Shown here one piece after another: positions 55,028-63,372 of a DNA stretch of 64,000 bases. Source of the DNA: JAWLHK01 sp041690355 [NCBI: bacterium]. GTDB taxonomy: Bacteria; J088; JAWLBW01. The notes under the pieces are model-generated. The model was not told where the DNA came from and searched no databases. It saw nothing but the letters and a program-made list of their open reading frames with translations. Within the stretch, counting starts at the first letter, position 1. Each line of letters begins with the position of its first letter. The stretch is from the NCBI GenBank assembly GCA_041690355.1, contig JAWLHK010000025.1:1-64000 (forward strand), in the 5' to 3' direction. The position numbers and the translations under genes are program-made.

Positions 55028-55644
55028 GTGAGCAGGTCAATTGGTCGCTACGCGTGCATGTTCCGGTGTGCTCGTTTCGACCGTTCGAGTCGAGGGAGTA
55101 CCAGGATACATACGCCGTACCCCCTCTCTCTACGATCTACGGGATGTTGCTTTCGTATTGCGGTATTCCCCGGGAAGAGCGAACTGTGCATAAAGGTGCT
55201 GCACTCGCTCTCGGCTTGGAGGGCATTACTGATCAGGCAAGCGTATTCCGAAAACTCCGGCGAGGGAAAGAACTCGAAACGGTTCGCCCGGACTACCAAG
55301 ATCTGCTTCTCGGCCTCACTTGCAGAATCTGGGTCTCACAGGGGAACGAAAAGGGAACCCCACCGTTGGTTGAGCGCTTGGATCGGGCGATGCGCAATCC
55401 TGGTTCCATACGGCGGGCGGGAGGGCTGTCGTTAGGCGAAAGCAGTTTCCTGGTCGACACCTTCACGCGGGCGCCCGGCCTGCCTGACGAAGAATTCCAG
55501 TTTCTTTGTCGGGATGACGCAGGGTTCGTGCAGTTGCCGCTCTGGGTCGATCATGATCAGAACCATCGAACCACAGGTCGATTCTCGCTGGTTTCGGGCA
55601 AGGCCAATGTGTTGCTGGACCGCTCGTGGATTCGTGTCGAATAA
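55024..55644 (+). CDS. cas5: CRISPR-associated protein Cas5 (Cmx5/DevS family)
   Basis: 206 residues. Cas5 caps the 5' handle of the crRNA. RVHVPVCSFRPFESREYQDTYAVPPLSTIYGMLLSYCG is the DevS-type Cas5 opening with the conserved P-P-ST-x-GML. The rest is the shortened RAMP fold. It ends 104 nt before cas4-cas1; an AGAGA/TCTCT palindrome and TTGACA lie in this gap. Confidence 0.92.
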   Translation: MSEQVNWSLRVHVPVCSFRPFESREYQDTYAVPPLSTIYGMLLSYCGIPREERTVHKGAALALGLEGITDQASVFRKLRRGKELETVRPDYQDLLLGLTCRIWVSQGNEKGTPPLVERLDRAMRNPGSIRRAGGLSLGESSFLVDTFTRAPGLPDEEFQFLCRDDAGFVQLPLWVDHDQNHRTTGRFSLVSGKANVLLDRSWIRVE

Positions 55645-55650
55645 CGGCGT

Positions 55651-55702
55651 AGAGATACGTCTCTGTATACCCCTTGACAGATTCGTAGGAATATAATAGC
55701 GA
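55651..55702 (+). promoter_or_regulatory. Candidate internal promoter of the adaptation genes
   Basis: Between cas5 and cas4-cas1: palindrome AGAGATACGTCTCT (55651-55664), TTGACA (55674-55679), and TATAAT (55692-55697) only 12 bp away; a 17-bp spacing would give TAGCGA (55697-55702). The adaptation module may be transcribed separately. The spacing is ambiguous. Confidence 0.4.
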
Positions 55703-55748
55703 TAGGGAGGTGTCGATAGCCAAGTTAACCTAGATATCTGAGGAAGCC

Positions 55749-57383
55749 ATGCAACAGGTAGAGCAGGAGCCGCTGCTTCGTGTGATGGCGTTACATGCGC
55801 TCGCGTATTGCGAGCGTTTGTTTTTTCTGGAAGAGGTTGAAGAGATTCGGATAGCTGACGACCGTGTGTATTCTGGGCGGCGTCTGCACGAAACGATCCC
55901 CGAGGGCGAAGGAGAGTGGCAGTCGTTGGTTCTCGAGAGTGACCGATGGGGCATTCGGGGAAAAATCGATTTTGTCCGATATCGCGACGGAATGATGATT
56001 CCCTACGAGCACAAACGAGGGCGCTCCTGCAGCGGTGAGGCGTGGTCTTCTGACCGACTTCAGATCATTGCGTATGCCGCGCTGCTCGCGGAGCATTCGG
56101 GGCACAAGATTGAAGAGGGGCGGGTACGCTACCACGGGGATAATCGGACTGCCTACGTATCTGTCGATAGCGAAGCGCTGAGCTGGATGCAGACAATGAT
56201 TGGCCGCGGTCGAGAGCTTGCTCGGTCGGTACATCGCCCTCAGGTGGCCGAGAACGAAAACCTTTGCGCGCACTGTTCGTTGGCGCCTGTATGCCTTCCT
56301 GAGGAAGAACGTTTCATGCGGGCACAGGAAATGGATAGCGTCTACGAACCAGAACGGATTTTTCCGCCTGACGACGAGCGTAAGATTGTTCACGTAGTCG
56401 GCCACGGAACACGGGTGGGCAAATCCGGCGAGCAGTTTGTGATACAACCCCGAGAAGGAGATAAGAAAAAGTTTCCTGGACACGATGTGTCGGCTATCGT
56501 ACTGCATGGAAATGCACAGCTGACCACGCAGGCGCTTCATTTTGCCGCGGCCAACGGCGTCGGTGTGCATTGGATATCGACGGGAGGCAACTACGTCTCA
56601 GGGCTTGCGCCGGCAGGAGGTGTCCAGCGTAGACATCGCCAATTCCGAGCCCTGTCCGATAGTGGGTTCTGCTTGGCCCTTGCAAGAAAGCAGGCCGAGG
56701 CTAAGGTAGAGAATCAGTCGAGGTTCGTCTGGCGCAGTGCCCGGGGCAAAGCTGTTGAAGCCGAGCTCGCCCCGCTGGTCGAAGGAATGCGTCAGGAGCA
56801 GAGAACTCTGGCGCGGGCGTGCAGTGCCGATCAGATCCGAGGCCATGAAGGCCGGGCCGGGCGGCTGTATTTTGAAGCGCTGTCACTTCTCGTCAGCGAT
56901 GATACGCCACTCATGTTGTTTTCGGGCCGTAACCGTCGGCCTCCGAAGGATCCCTTCAATGCCGCGTTGAGTTTTGGCTATAGTCTCCTATATCGAGACG
57001 TTATGGGCGCAATCGTCTCGGTTGGTCTTGACCCAGCGTTTGGGTTCTTACATACGCCACGCAGCTCGGCGTATCCCCTTGCGCTCGACCTTATGGAGCT
57101 GTTTCGTACCACGCTCGTTGATATGCCGCTTCTTGCGTCCGTGAATAGAAATCAGTGGCGCGAGGAGCACTTCAGCCGAACCAGGGAACAGGTATGGTTG
57201 ACTGAGGATGGAAGAAAGCTTGCCATCTCACTCTATGAGATGAGAAAGCAGGAGTCGTGGAAGCACCCTGTTCTCCAGTATTCGTTGAGTTACGCGCGTG
57301 CAATTGAGTTGGAGGTTCGGCTGCTGGAGAAAGAATGGTCCGGAACGCCCGGTCTTTTCGGGCAACTTCGACTGCGCGGTTAG
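55749..57383 (+). CDS. cas4-cas1: Cas4-Cas1 fusion (subtype MYXAN)
   Basis: 544 residues. Residues 1-195 are Cas4, the nuclease that trims prespacers: metal site Asp74 (GKIDF), Glu87 and Lys89 (PYEHK), iron-sulfur cysteines Cys21, Cys173, Cys176 and Cys182. Residues 205-540 are the Cas1 integrase: Glu367 (HEGRAGRLYF), His435 (FLHTPR), Asp447 and Glu450 (LALDLMEL) form its metal site. Such fusions are typical of the MYXAN and I-G systems and tie PAM-aware trimming to integration. RBS GAGGAAGCC. cas2 follows after 10 nt. Confidence 0.95.
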   Translation: MQQVEQEPLLRVMALHALAYCERLFFLEEVEEIRIADDRVYSGRRLHETIPEGEGEWQSLVLESDRWGIRGKIDFVRYRDGMMIPYEHKRGRSCSGEAWSSDRLQIIAYAALLAEHSGHKIEEGRVRYHGDNRTAYVSVDSEALSWMQTMIGRGRELARSVHRPQVAENENLCAHCSLAPVCLPEEERFMRAQEMDSVYEPERIFPPDDERKIVHVVGHGTRVGKSGEQFVIQPREGDKKKFPGHDVSAIVLHGNAQLTTQALHFAAANGVGVHWISTGGNYVSGLAPAGGVQRRHRQFRALSDSGFCLALARKQAEAKVENQSRFVWRSARGKAVEAELAPLVEGMRQEQRTLARACSADQIRGHEGRAGRLYFEALSLLVSDDTPLMLFSGRNRRPPKDPFNAALSFGYSLLYRDVMGAIVSVGLDPAFGFLHTPRSSAYPLALDLMELFRTTLVDMPLLASVNRNQWREEHFSRTREQVWLTEDGRKLAISLYEMRKQESWKHPVLQYSLSYARAIELEVRLLEKEWSGTPGLFGQLRLRG

Positions 57384-57393
57384 GGAGGGGGAT

Positions 57394-57684
57394 ATGGCGG
57401 AGAAGCGCTGGTACTTGTTGACGTATGACATCCGAGAGCCAAAGCGATGGCGAAAGGTTTACCAGAAGCTATCTGGCCGCGGCGATCGTTTACAGTATTC
57501 GGTATTCCGTTGCTGGATGACCAAGACCGAGTTGGAGCGCCTGCGATGGGAACTGGAACGCATTCTTACAGATGAGGATGATCTCCTTGTGGTTCACCTC
57601 TGTCCAGGCTGTGCGTCGCGGGTTGACGCACGCGGTAAGCTGGAAGAAAAGCTCCCGGTACGAAATCGGGTCGAAATCGTTTGA
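57394..57684 (+). CDS. cas2: CRISPR-associated protein Cas2
   Basis: 96 residues. Small ferredoxin-fold partner of Cas1 in spacer integration: WYLLTYDIREPKRWRKVYQKL carries the Cas2 YDI motif and LQYSVFRCWMTKTELERL the Q-x-S-x-F helix. GGGAGGGG precedes the ATG at 57394. It ends the cas operon; the CRISPR leader follows directly. Confidence 0.95.
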   Translation: MAEKRWYLLTYDIREPKRWRKVYQKLSGRGDRLQYSVFRCWMTKTELERLRWELERILTDEDDLLVVHLCPGCASRVDARGKLEEKLPVRNRVEIV

Positions 57685-57933
57685 TGCCGCATCCTTCATG
57701 GATCGTTGTGTGGCTCTTAGCTTAGCGGGAACTGTCGATTGTCAACTCTAGGAAAATACTAGGGAAAATGGATGTTGAGTTGACAATGTGATCCATGAGG
57801 ATGCTAAACCCATGTTATGGCAAGAGAAACTTTGTCACAATGTCTACCGCGCCAGCAAATCGACGGCTTGAACTCGGAATCCATGTAGATGCCGAGAAAA
57901 AAGAAAGATATATCATGGGTTTGCTAGCTGGCT
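57685..57933 (+). promoter_or_regulatory. CRISPR leader with nested inverted repeats
   Basis: AT-richer, gene-free 249 bp between cas2 and the first repeat. Outer arms GCATCCTTCATGGATC (57689-57704) and GATCCATGAGGATGC (57790-57804) and inner arms ATTGTCAACTC (57738-57748) and GAGTTGACAAT (57777-57787) are nested inverted repeats. The inner right arm includes TTGACA (57780-57785), which with GCTAAA 17 bp away may be the array promoter. Confidence 0.7.
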
Positions 57934-60352
57934 GTGCCTGATTCCCTGATGCCGAAAGGCGTTGAGCACCTTTTCAATCACGACTTCGACCGCCACATCT
58001 TTTCAATCACGACTTCGACCGCCACATCGGCAGTGCCTGATTCCCTGATGCCGAAAGGCGTTGAGCACAAGGCCAGATACTCCATCTATTCCCGCACGAT
58101 CAAGGTGCCTGATTCCCTGATGCCGAAAGGCGTTGAGCACCCCCGAAATCCAAGCCGGTAGAGCTGCGAGTCCAGTGCCTGATTCCCTGATGCCGAAAGG
58201 CGTTGAGCACAGAATCCTAGCCATTGACCCGGGCACCGTCGAGAGTGCCTGATTCCCTGATGCCGAAAGGCGTTGAGCACAATACACGGGGTGCCTCGTC
58301 AACACGCTGACGCTCGTGCCTGATTCCCTGATGCCGAAAGGCGTTGAGCACTAAATATGGAGCGTTGGGTTGGCGTTGTTAAACTTAGTGCCTGATTCCC
58401 TGATGCCGAAAGGCGTTGAGCACGCATGGAGTACTACCGTGGGCTCCTAGACGAGTGCGCGTGCCTGATTCCCTGATGCCGAAAGGCGTTGAGCACGACG
58501 CAGCGGTTCCCGTCTGATTCCTTCCGGGGCTAGTGCCTGATTCCCTGATGCCGAAAGGCGTTGAGCACATGAGCCGCGTAACTACCGCATGGGCGATGAC
58601 AAGTGCCTGATTCCCTGATGCCGAAAGGCGTTGAGCACGTGCTCCCGCTCAAGCAGGTGACGCAGCTTGCCCGCGTGCCTGATTCCCTGATGCCGAAAGG
58701 CGTTGAGCACACGTTACTGATTCATCCGGGGCGGCGGCGAACGGGAGTGCCTGATTCCCTGATGCCGAAAGGCGTTGAGCACGACGGACGCAGCCGCAGC
58801 CGCGGGGATCGTCCGGAGTGCCTGATTCCCTGATGCCGAAAGGCGTTGAGCACTGATCATAGCCGGCCACAATTTGACGGCCGCCGACAGCGTGCCTGAT
58901 TCCCTGATGCCGAAAGGCGTTGAGCACCAGAGCTTGCAGGCCATGCCCGGACCCTCGTGGATCGTGCCTGATTCCCTGATGCCGAAAGGCGTTGAGCACA
59001 TCTTCGATGAGCCGATTGACGAGTATCACGATAATGTGCCTGATTCCCTGATGCCGAAAGGCGTTGAGCACACGACCTATCAGGGAGAGGGATGGGCCGG
59101 TCAGATGTGCCTGATTCCCTGATGCCGAAAGGCGTTGAGCACGAGCAACCCCGTTTCCTCATTCACCGTGTACTCAAAGTGCCTGATTCCCTGATGCCGA
59201 AAGGCGTTGAGCACATCGTTCCCCAGAACGCAAGTATCCAGAAATCAGGTGCCTGATTCCCTGATGCCGAAAGGCGTTGAGCACAGGCGTACTCGCAAGG
59301 GTGGGAGGCCGGTTTCGAGGCGTGCCTGATTCCCTGATGCCGAAAGGCGTTGAGCACAAAGGGTTATTGGTAAACCTAACTTGGTGCCTGTAGTGCCTGA
59401 TTCCCTGATGCCGAAAGGCGTTGAGCACATCAGGCCCCCCGTGTCTCCTGCGAACGTTTGGATGTGCCTGATTCCCTGATGCCGAAAGGCGTTGAGCACC
59501 AGCTAGCCCGGACGGATACCGGCGAAATTGTAGACGGTGCCTGATTCCCTGATGCCGAAAGGCGTTGAGCACGGTCAAAGAGGGGGACTGTGGCTTTGGC
59601 CATGGGTTGTGCCTGATTCCCTGATGCCGAAAGGCGTTGAGCACACGTACAGTGCCCCGTGCGCCCGCTGCTTGCGGAAGTGCCTGATTCCCTGATGCCG
59701 AAAGGCGTTGAGCACCCTTCCTGAGTAGGCGCACTGACGGGGTGCGCGAGATGTGCCTGATTCCCTGATGCCGAAAGGCGTTGAGCACGCCTGATCGCCG
59801 TGGAGGGTGAACTGGCGGCGGATCGTGCCTGATTCCCTGATGCCGAAAGGCGTTGAGCACTGGTCCATCCTGCACCTTGAGGCCACCGGGCGCAAGTGCC
59901 TGATTCCCTGATGCCGAAAGGCGTTGAGCACCTGATCCTCTCTCTCGATAGGTCCGGCCCCCGCCGCGTGCCTGATTCCCTGATGCCGAAAGGCGTTGAG
60001 CACATGTCGGAAACGATGTACTCTCGCTCCTCGTCTTGTGCCTGATTCCCTGATGCCGAAAGGCGTTGAGCACCCGAGGTAGAAGAATGGCGTGTTGCTG
60101 CTGCTCGTGCCTGATTCCCTGATGCCGAAAGGCGTTGAGCACCCGCGGAAGGATGGCATCTACGGCGCGGCGGCCATGTGCCTGATTCCCTGATGCCGAA
60201 AGGCGTTGAGCACGCAAGGTGAACGAGTTTTCGTGCACGACGTTCTCCAGTGCCTGATTCCCTGATGCCGAAAGGCGTTGAGCACCTGATTGCCCCGTGG
60301 TCGCGGATCTGCGTCAGGATGTGCCTGATTCCCTGATGCCGAAAGGCGTTGA
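57934..60352 (+). CRISPR. CRISPR array, 34 repeats, 33 spacers
   Basis: 36-nt repeats begin GTGCCTGATTCCCTG and end GGCGTTGAGCAC; the internal GCCGAAAGGC is a short hairpin and GTGC/GCAC closes the ends. Repeats start at 57934, 58033, 58105, 58175 and so on to 60250 and 60321. Repeats 1-33 appear identical by eye; the last (60321-60352) keeps 32 nt and then diverges. Spacers are 33-38 nt except the first, which is 63 nt (57970-58032). The repeat-degenerate end is distal to cas2, so the leader end is next to cas2. Confidence 0.98.
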
Positions 60353-60434
60353 ACGAAGTATCTGCAGATCGGCACCCGATTTGAAGGCGTGGAGGACGAT
60401 GGCCGGAGCCTGGAACTGCGTCGCGGCCGATCGA

Positions 60435-60465
60435 GTCCCTGATTGCTTGACGCCGAGTGGCAATC
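60435..60465 (+). repeat. Eroded repeat-like sequence beyond the array
   Basis: GTCCCTGATTGCTTGACGCC followed by GAGTGGC matches the CRISPR repeat at roughly 22 of 30 positions, 78 bp after the degenerate last repeat. It may be a decayed array end. The surrounding stretch 60357-60871 holds no gene that I can support; its longest frames are short and of poor composition. Confidence 0.4.
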
Positions 60466-60871
60466 CGAATTTTCCTCAGTCCGTGCTGTCCAAGACAGGG
60501 ATCGGGTGCCGGATGGAGTTGTGAGAATCCGTCAACGCCGTTCTCGGCAGCCGCGCGTCGATGAAGCAGGTTGTCGCCTTACACACCCGCCGGATACCGT
60601 TCGCCCCGCGCGCGTCGAGGCGCCAGAGTGTCGACGCGAAGATACTCGTGGCAGGAGCACCGAGCGAGTATATTGCTCTCGAACACGCTGCTCACGCGAG
60701 GCTGGCCCTTCGAGACGCCGGTGTCGACGTGCGCGTCGAACGATGCCGACTCGTGGAGCCCTGCTCGTCGAAGGACCGGCCCCTCAAGGGCGAACGGTCA
60801 CGGGCTGAGCCCATTTTGGAGACGACTGACTGCCCTTCGGGGTAAGGTCCTTGCTTCGTGCTCGCTTCACC

Positions 60872-60901
60872 CGACGTCCGGCGTCCGACGTCCGGCGTCC
60901 G
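60872..60901. repeat. Heptad tandem repeat array (CGRCGTC) at the island edge
   Basis: Four 7-bp units CGACGTC, CGGCGTC, CGACGTC, CGGCGTC and a partial CG, ending where the recG-derived direct repeat begins. Confidence 0.85.
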
Positions 60902-61029
60902 CCTCACCCCACCAGCATCCCTTTGTCGCGCCAGGTCTCTTCGAGCCAGAGGCGTAGGGCCGCGTGGTCGTCACGCTGGAGTTCCGGGTCGCCTTCGAGG
61001 ATGCGCAGGGCCGCATCACGGGCCGCGCC
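60900..61029. repeat. Right 130-bp direct repeat (3' end of intact recG)
   Basis: Partner of 49230-49359, 129/130 identical. Here it is the authentic 3' end of the complete recG gene. The right copy begins 4 bp outside the recG stop codon. Confidence 0.95.
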
Positions 61030-63348
61030 GAGCATGCGGGCATCGCGGACGGGATTGGCGACGTTGAGGGAGGGGAGGCCGCTTTGCCGCGTGCCGAGAA
61101 GATCCCCGGAACCGCGGATCTCCAGGTCGGCTTCGGCGATACGGAAACCGTCATTGGTTTCCGTCATGATCCCCAGGCGCGCCGCCGCGTCGCCGCGAGG
61201 CAGGTGGTCGACCCGCAGAAAGCAGTAGCTGTGGTCGCTGCCGCGGCCGACGCGCCCGCGCAGCTGGTGCAGCTGCGAGAGCCCGAAGCGGTCGGCGTGC
61301 TCGATGACCATGAGCGTCGCGTTGGGCACGTCGACGCCGACCTCGATGACGGTAGTGGAAACGAGGACGCCCGTCTCGCCGCGCAGGAAGCGGCCCATGG
61401 CGGCATCCTTCTCCGCCGCGCTCATGCGGCCGTGCAGGAGGTCGACGCGCGTCTCCGGCAGGGCGCGGGCCAGCAGTTCTGCCGCGCGCGTGGCGTCCTT
61501 GAGGTCGACCTTCTCGCTTTCTTCAATGAGCGGAAACACCCAGTAGGCCTGCCGCCCGGCCGCCAGCTCGGTTTTCAGGCGCCCCATGAGACCGCGCCGG
61601 TCGGTCTCGTCGGCGATGAGCACCGTTTCGACCGGCTTCCTTCCGGGCGGCATTTCGTCGAGCACCGAGACGTCCAGATCGCCATAGAGCGTCATGGCGA
61701 GCGTACGGGGAATCGGGGTGGCCGTCATGATCAGCACATGCGGCGGTTCCCCCTCGACGGCGGCCAACTTCGCGCGCTGGTGCACGCCGAAGCGGTGCTG
61801 CTCGTCGATAATCGCCAGCGCCAGCCGCGTGAAGCCGACTTCGGGCTCGATGAGCGCATGGGTCCCCACGACCACCATCGGTTCGCCTGCGGCCAGCCGG
61901 TCGCGGATCTCGCGCCGTTCCGCCGCTTTCGTGCTCCCCGTGAGCAGGCGGCTCTCGATACCGAGGGGATCCAGATAGCGCTTCGTGTTCCGCAGATGCT
62001 GTTCCGCAAGCAGCTCGGTGGGGGCCATGAGCGCCGCCTGGAATCCGGCGCGCACGGTCGCCGCCGCGGCGCCGAGAGCCACCAGGGTCTTGCCGCTGCC
62101 GACGTCACCCTGCACGAGGCGGTGCATCGGGGCGCCGCGGGCGAGATCCACGCCGATCTCCGCCAGGCTGCGCACCTGCGCGCCCGTGAGGGGAAAGGGG
62201 AGGGTCGCGCGAAACTGGTCCACCACGGCATCCGTCTGCGGAACCACCGCCGCGCGCTTCTTCGCGTATCCCGCTTTGCGGATCAGCATGCCGAGGGCGA
62301 TGAGCAGAAACTCGTCGAACACAAGCCGCTGCCGCGGCGGGTAGGCCGGATCGGCCGGGTCGGCTTCCTTGTGGCGCGGCAGGTGCATCTCGCGCAGCGC
62401 CCGATCGCGCGAATGCAGGCGCCAGTCTCTCCGGATCTCCGGCGGGAGCGGATCTTCGAGCTTCGCCTCCGTTCGCGCGAGCACCTCGCCCACCCACGCG
62501 CGCAGATTGCGGCTCGTGATCCCCTCGGTCTCGGAATAGACGGGGAGCATGCCGCGCGCGAGCTTGCCTGGCTGGCCAACATCGGGATGGATGAAGGAGG
62601 GGCGCCCCTCGAAGAACTCCAGCGTGCCCGCGGCCTCGATGGGCTGGCCGATGGCGAAGCTGCGCTGCAGGAAGTCCTTCTGCGGCTTGCTCGCGCGGAA
62701 CCAGATGAGGGCCAGCCCGGGTCCGCTGTCGAGCGCCATGTCGATGCGGAAGGCCTGGGGAAACCGGCGCAGCCGCATATCGCCGCGGGCGACCACCCGC
62801 CCCTGGACGAGCGCCATCGCCCCCCCGGGCACTCCGCTGAGCGTGCGCCGCTCTTCGCGGTTTTCGTAGCGGTGGGGGAGCCAGTACAGCAGGTCCTTGA
62901 AGTTGCGCAGCCCTTTGCCGATGAGCACGTCGGCGCGCTTGCGGCCGATGCCGGCCAGCTCGGTGAGCGGCGTGCGCAGAAGGTCTTCGGAGGCCCGCCA
63001 GCGCGTGACATCGGGCGGGCGATCGGGTTCCGGCTCGTCGGCTGGCCCCGCGGACTCCGCTTCGGCCGCCAGGCCGGGCGGCGCCGAAGCGGAAGCGGGC
63101 AGAAAATCCTCGGCCGCGCCGCCGAGGATCGCGAGCGCGCGCAGGTGCCGTGCGCGGCGCTCCTCTTCGGACAGGGTGCCCCAGCCCGTCAGGTTCTCGC
63201 GCAGCTTGCGCGCGACGAGGCCGTCTCCGTACGCTCCGAGCAGGCGCAACACCTGGCCGGCATAGGCCGTGGCGGCCGGTTCGAGGCCGGCAAGCCCCGC
63301 GCGCAGCTGCGCCCGGGCGGCGGGGGTATCGGGGTCGGGGCTGCTCAT
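60904..63348 (-). CDS. recG: ATP-dependent DNA helicase RecG
   Basis: 814 residues. Branch-migration helicase that regresses forks and processes R-loops. Wedge (OB) domain with VQGRVVARGDMRLRRFPQAFR, then helicase: QGDVGSGKTLVALGAA (Walker A), IDEQHRFGVHQR (DEQH), MTATPIPRTLAM, STTVIEVGVDVPNAT and QLRGRVGRGSDHSYCFL. An N-terminal extension of about 120 residues precedes the wedge. Gene is intact; the stop lies exactly at the right end of the CRISPR island, with a duplicated 3' end at 49230-49359. Confidence 0.96.
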   Translation of the reverse strand: MSSPDPDTPAARAQLRAGLAGLEPAATAYAGQVLRLLGAYGDGLVARKLRENLTGWGTLSEEERRARHLRALAILGGAAEDFLPASASAPPGLAAEAESAGPADEPEPDRPPDVTRWRASEDLLRTPLTELAGIGRKRADVLIGKGLRNFKDLLYWLPHRYENREERRTLSGVPGGAMALVQGRVVARGDMRLRRFPQAFRIDMALDSGPGLALIWFRASKPQKDFLQRSFAIGQPIEAAGTLEFFEGRPSFIHPDVGQPGKLARGMLPVYSETEGITSRNLRAWVGEVLARTEAKLEDPLPPEIRRDWRLHSRDRALREMHLPRHKEADPADPAYPPRQRLVFDEFLLIALGMLIRKAGYAKKRAAVVPQTDAVVDQFRATLPFPLTGAQVRSLAEIGVDLARGAPMHRLVQGDVGSGKTLVALGAAAATVRAGFQAALMAPTELLAEQHLRNTKRYLDPLGIESRLLTGSTKAAERREIRDRLAAGEPMVVVGTHALIEPEVGFTRLALAIIDEQHRFGVHQRAKLAAVEGEPPHVLIMTATPIPRTLAMTLYGDLDVSVLDEMPPGRKPVETVLIADETDRRGLMGRLKTELAAGRQAYWVFPLIEESEKVDLKDATRAAELLARALPETRVDLLHGRMSAAEKDAAMGRFLRGETGVLVSTTVIEVGVDVPNATLMVIEHADRFGLSQLHQLRGRVGRGSDHSYCFLRVDHLPRGDAAARLGIMTETNDGFRIAEADLEIRGSGDLLGTRQSGLPSLNVANPVRDARMLGAARDAALRILEGDPELQRDDHAALRLWLEETWRDKGMLVG

Positions 63349-63372
63349 GGCGGGAAAGGTGCTCCCGCCGTA

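Noticed and set aside
57934-58161. Plus-strand frame with repeated PDSLMPKGVEH
   Set aside because: Again a translation of CRISPR repeats, not a repeat protein gene.
59174-60238. Minus-strand open frame of 354 codons across the CRISPR array
   Set aside because: It only translates the repeats (recurring LNAFRHQGIRH or AQRLSASGNQA), an artefact of a stop-free repeat.
60561-60845. Possible 94-codon gene between the array and recG
   Set aside because: No RBS, family or convincing composition; several competing frames are open in the same stretch.
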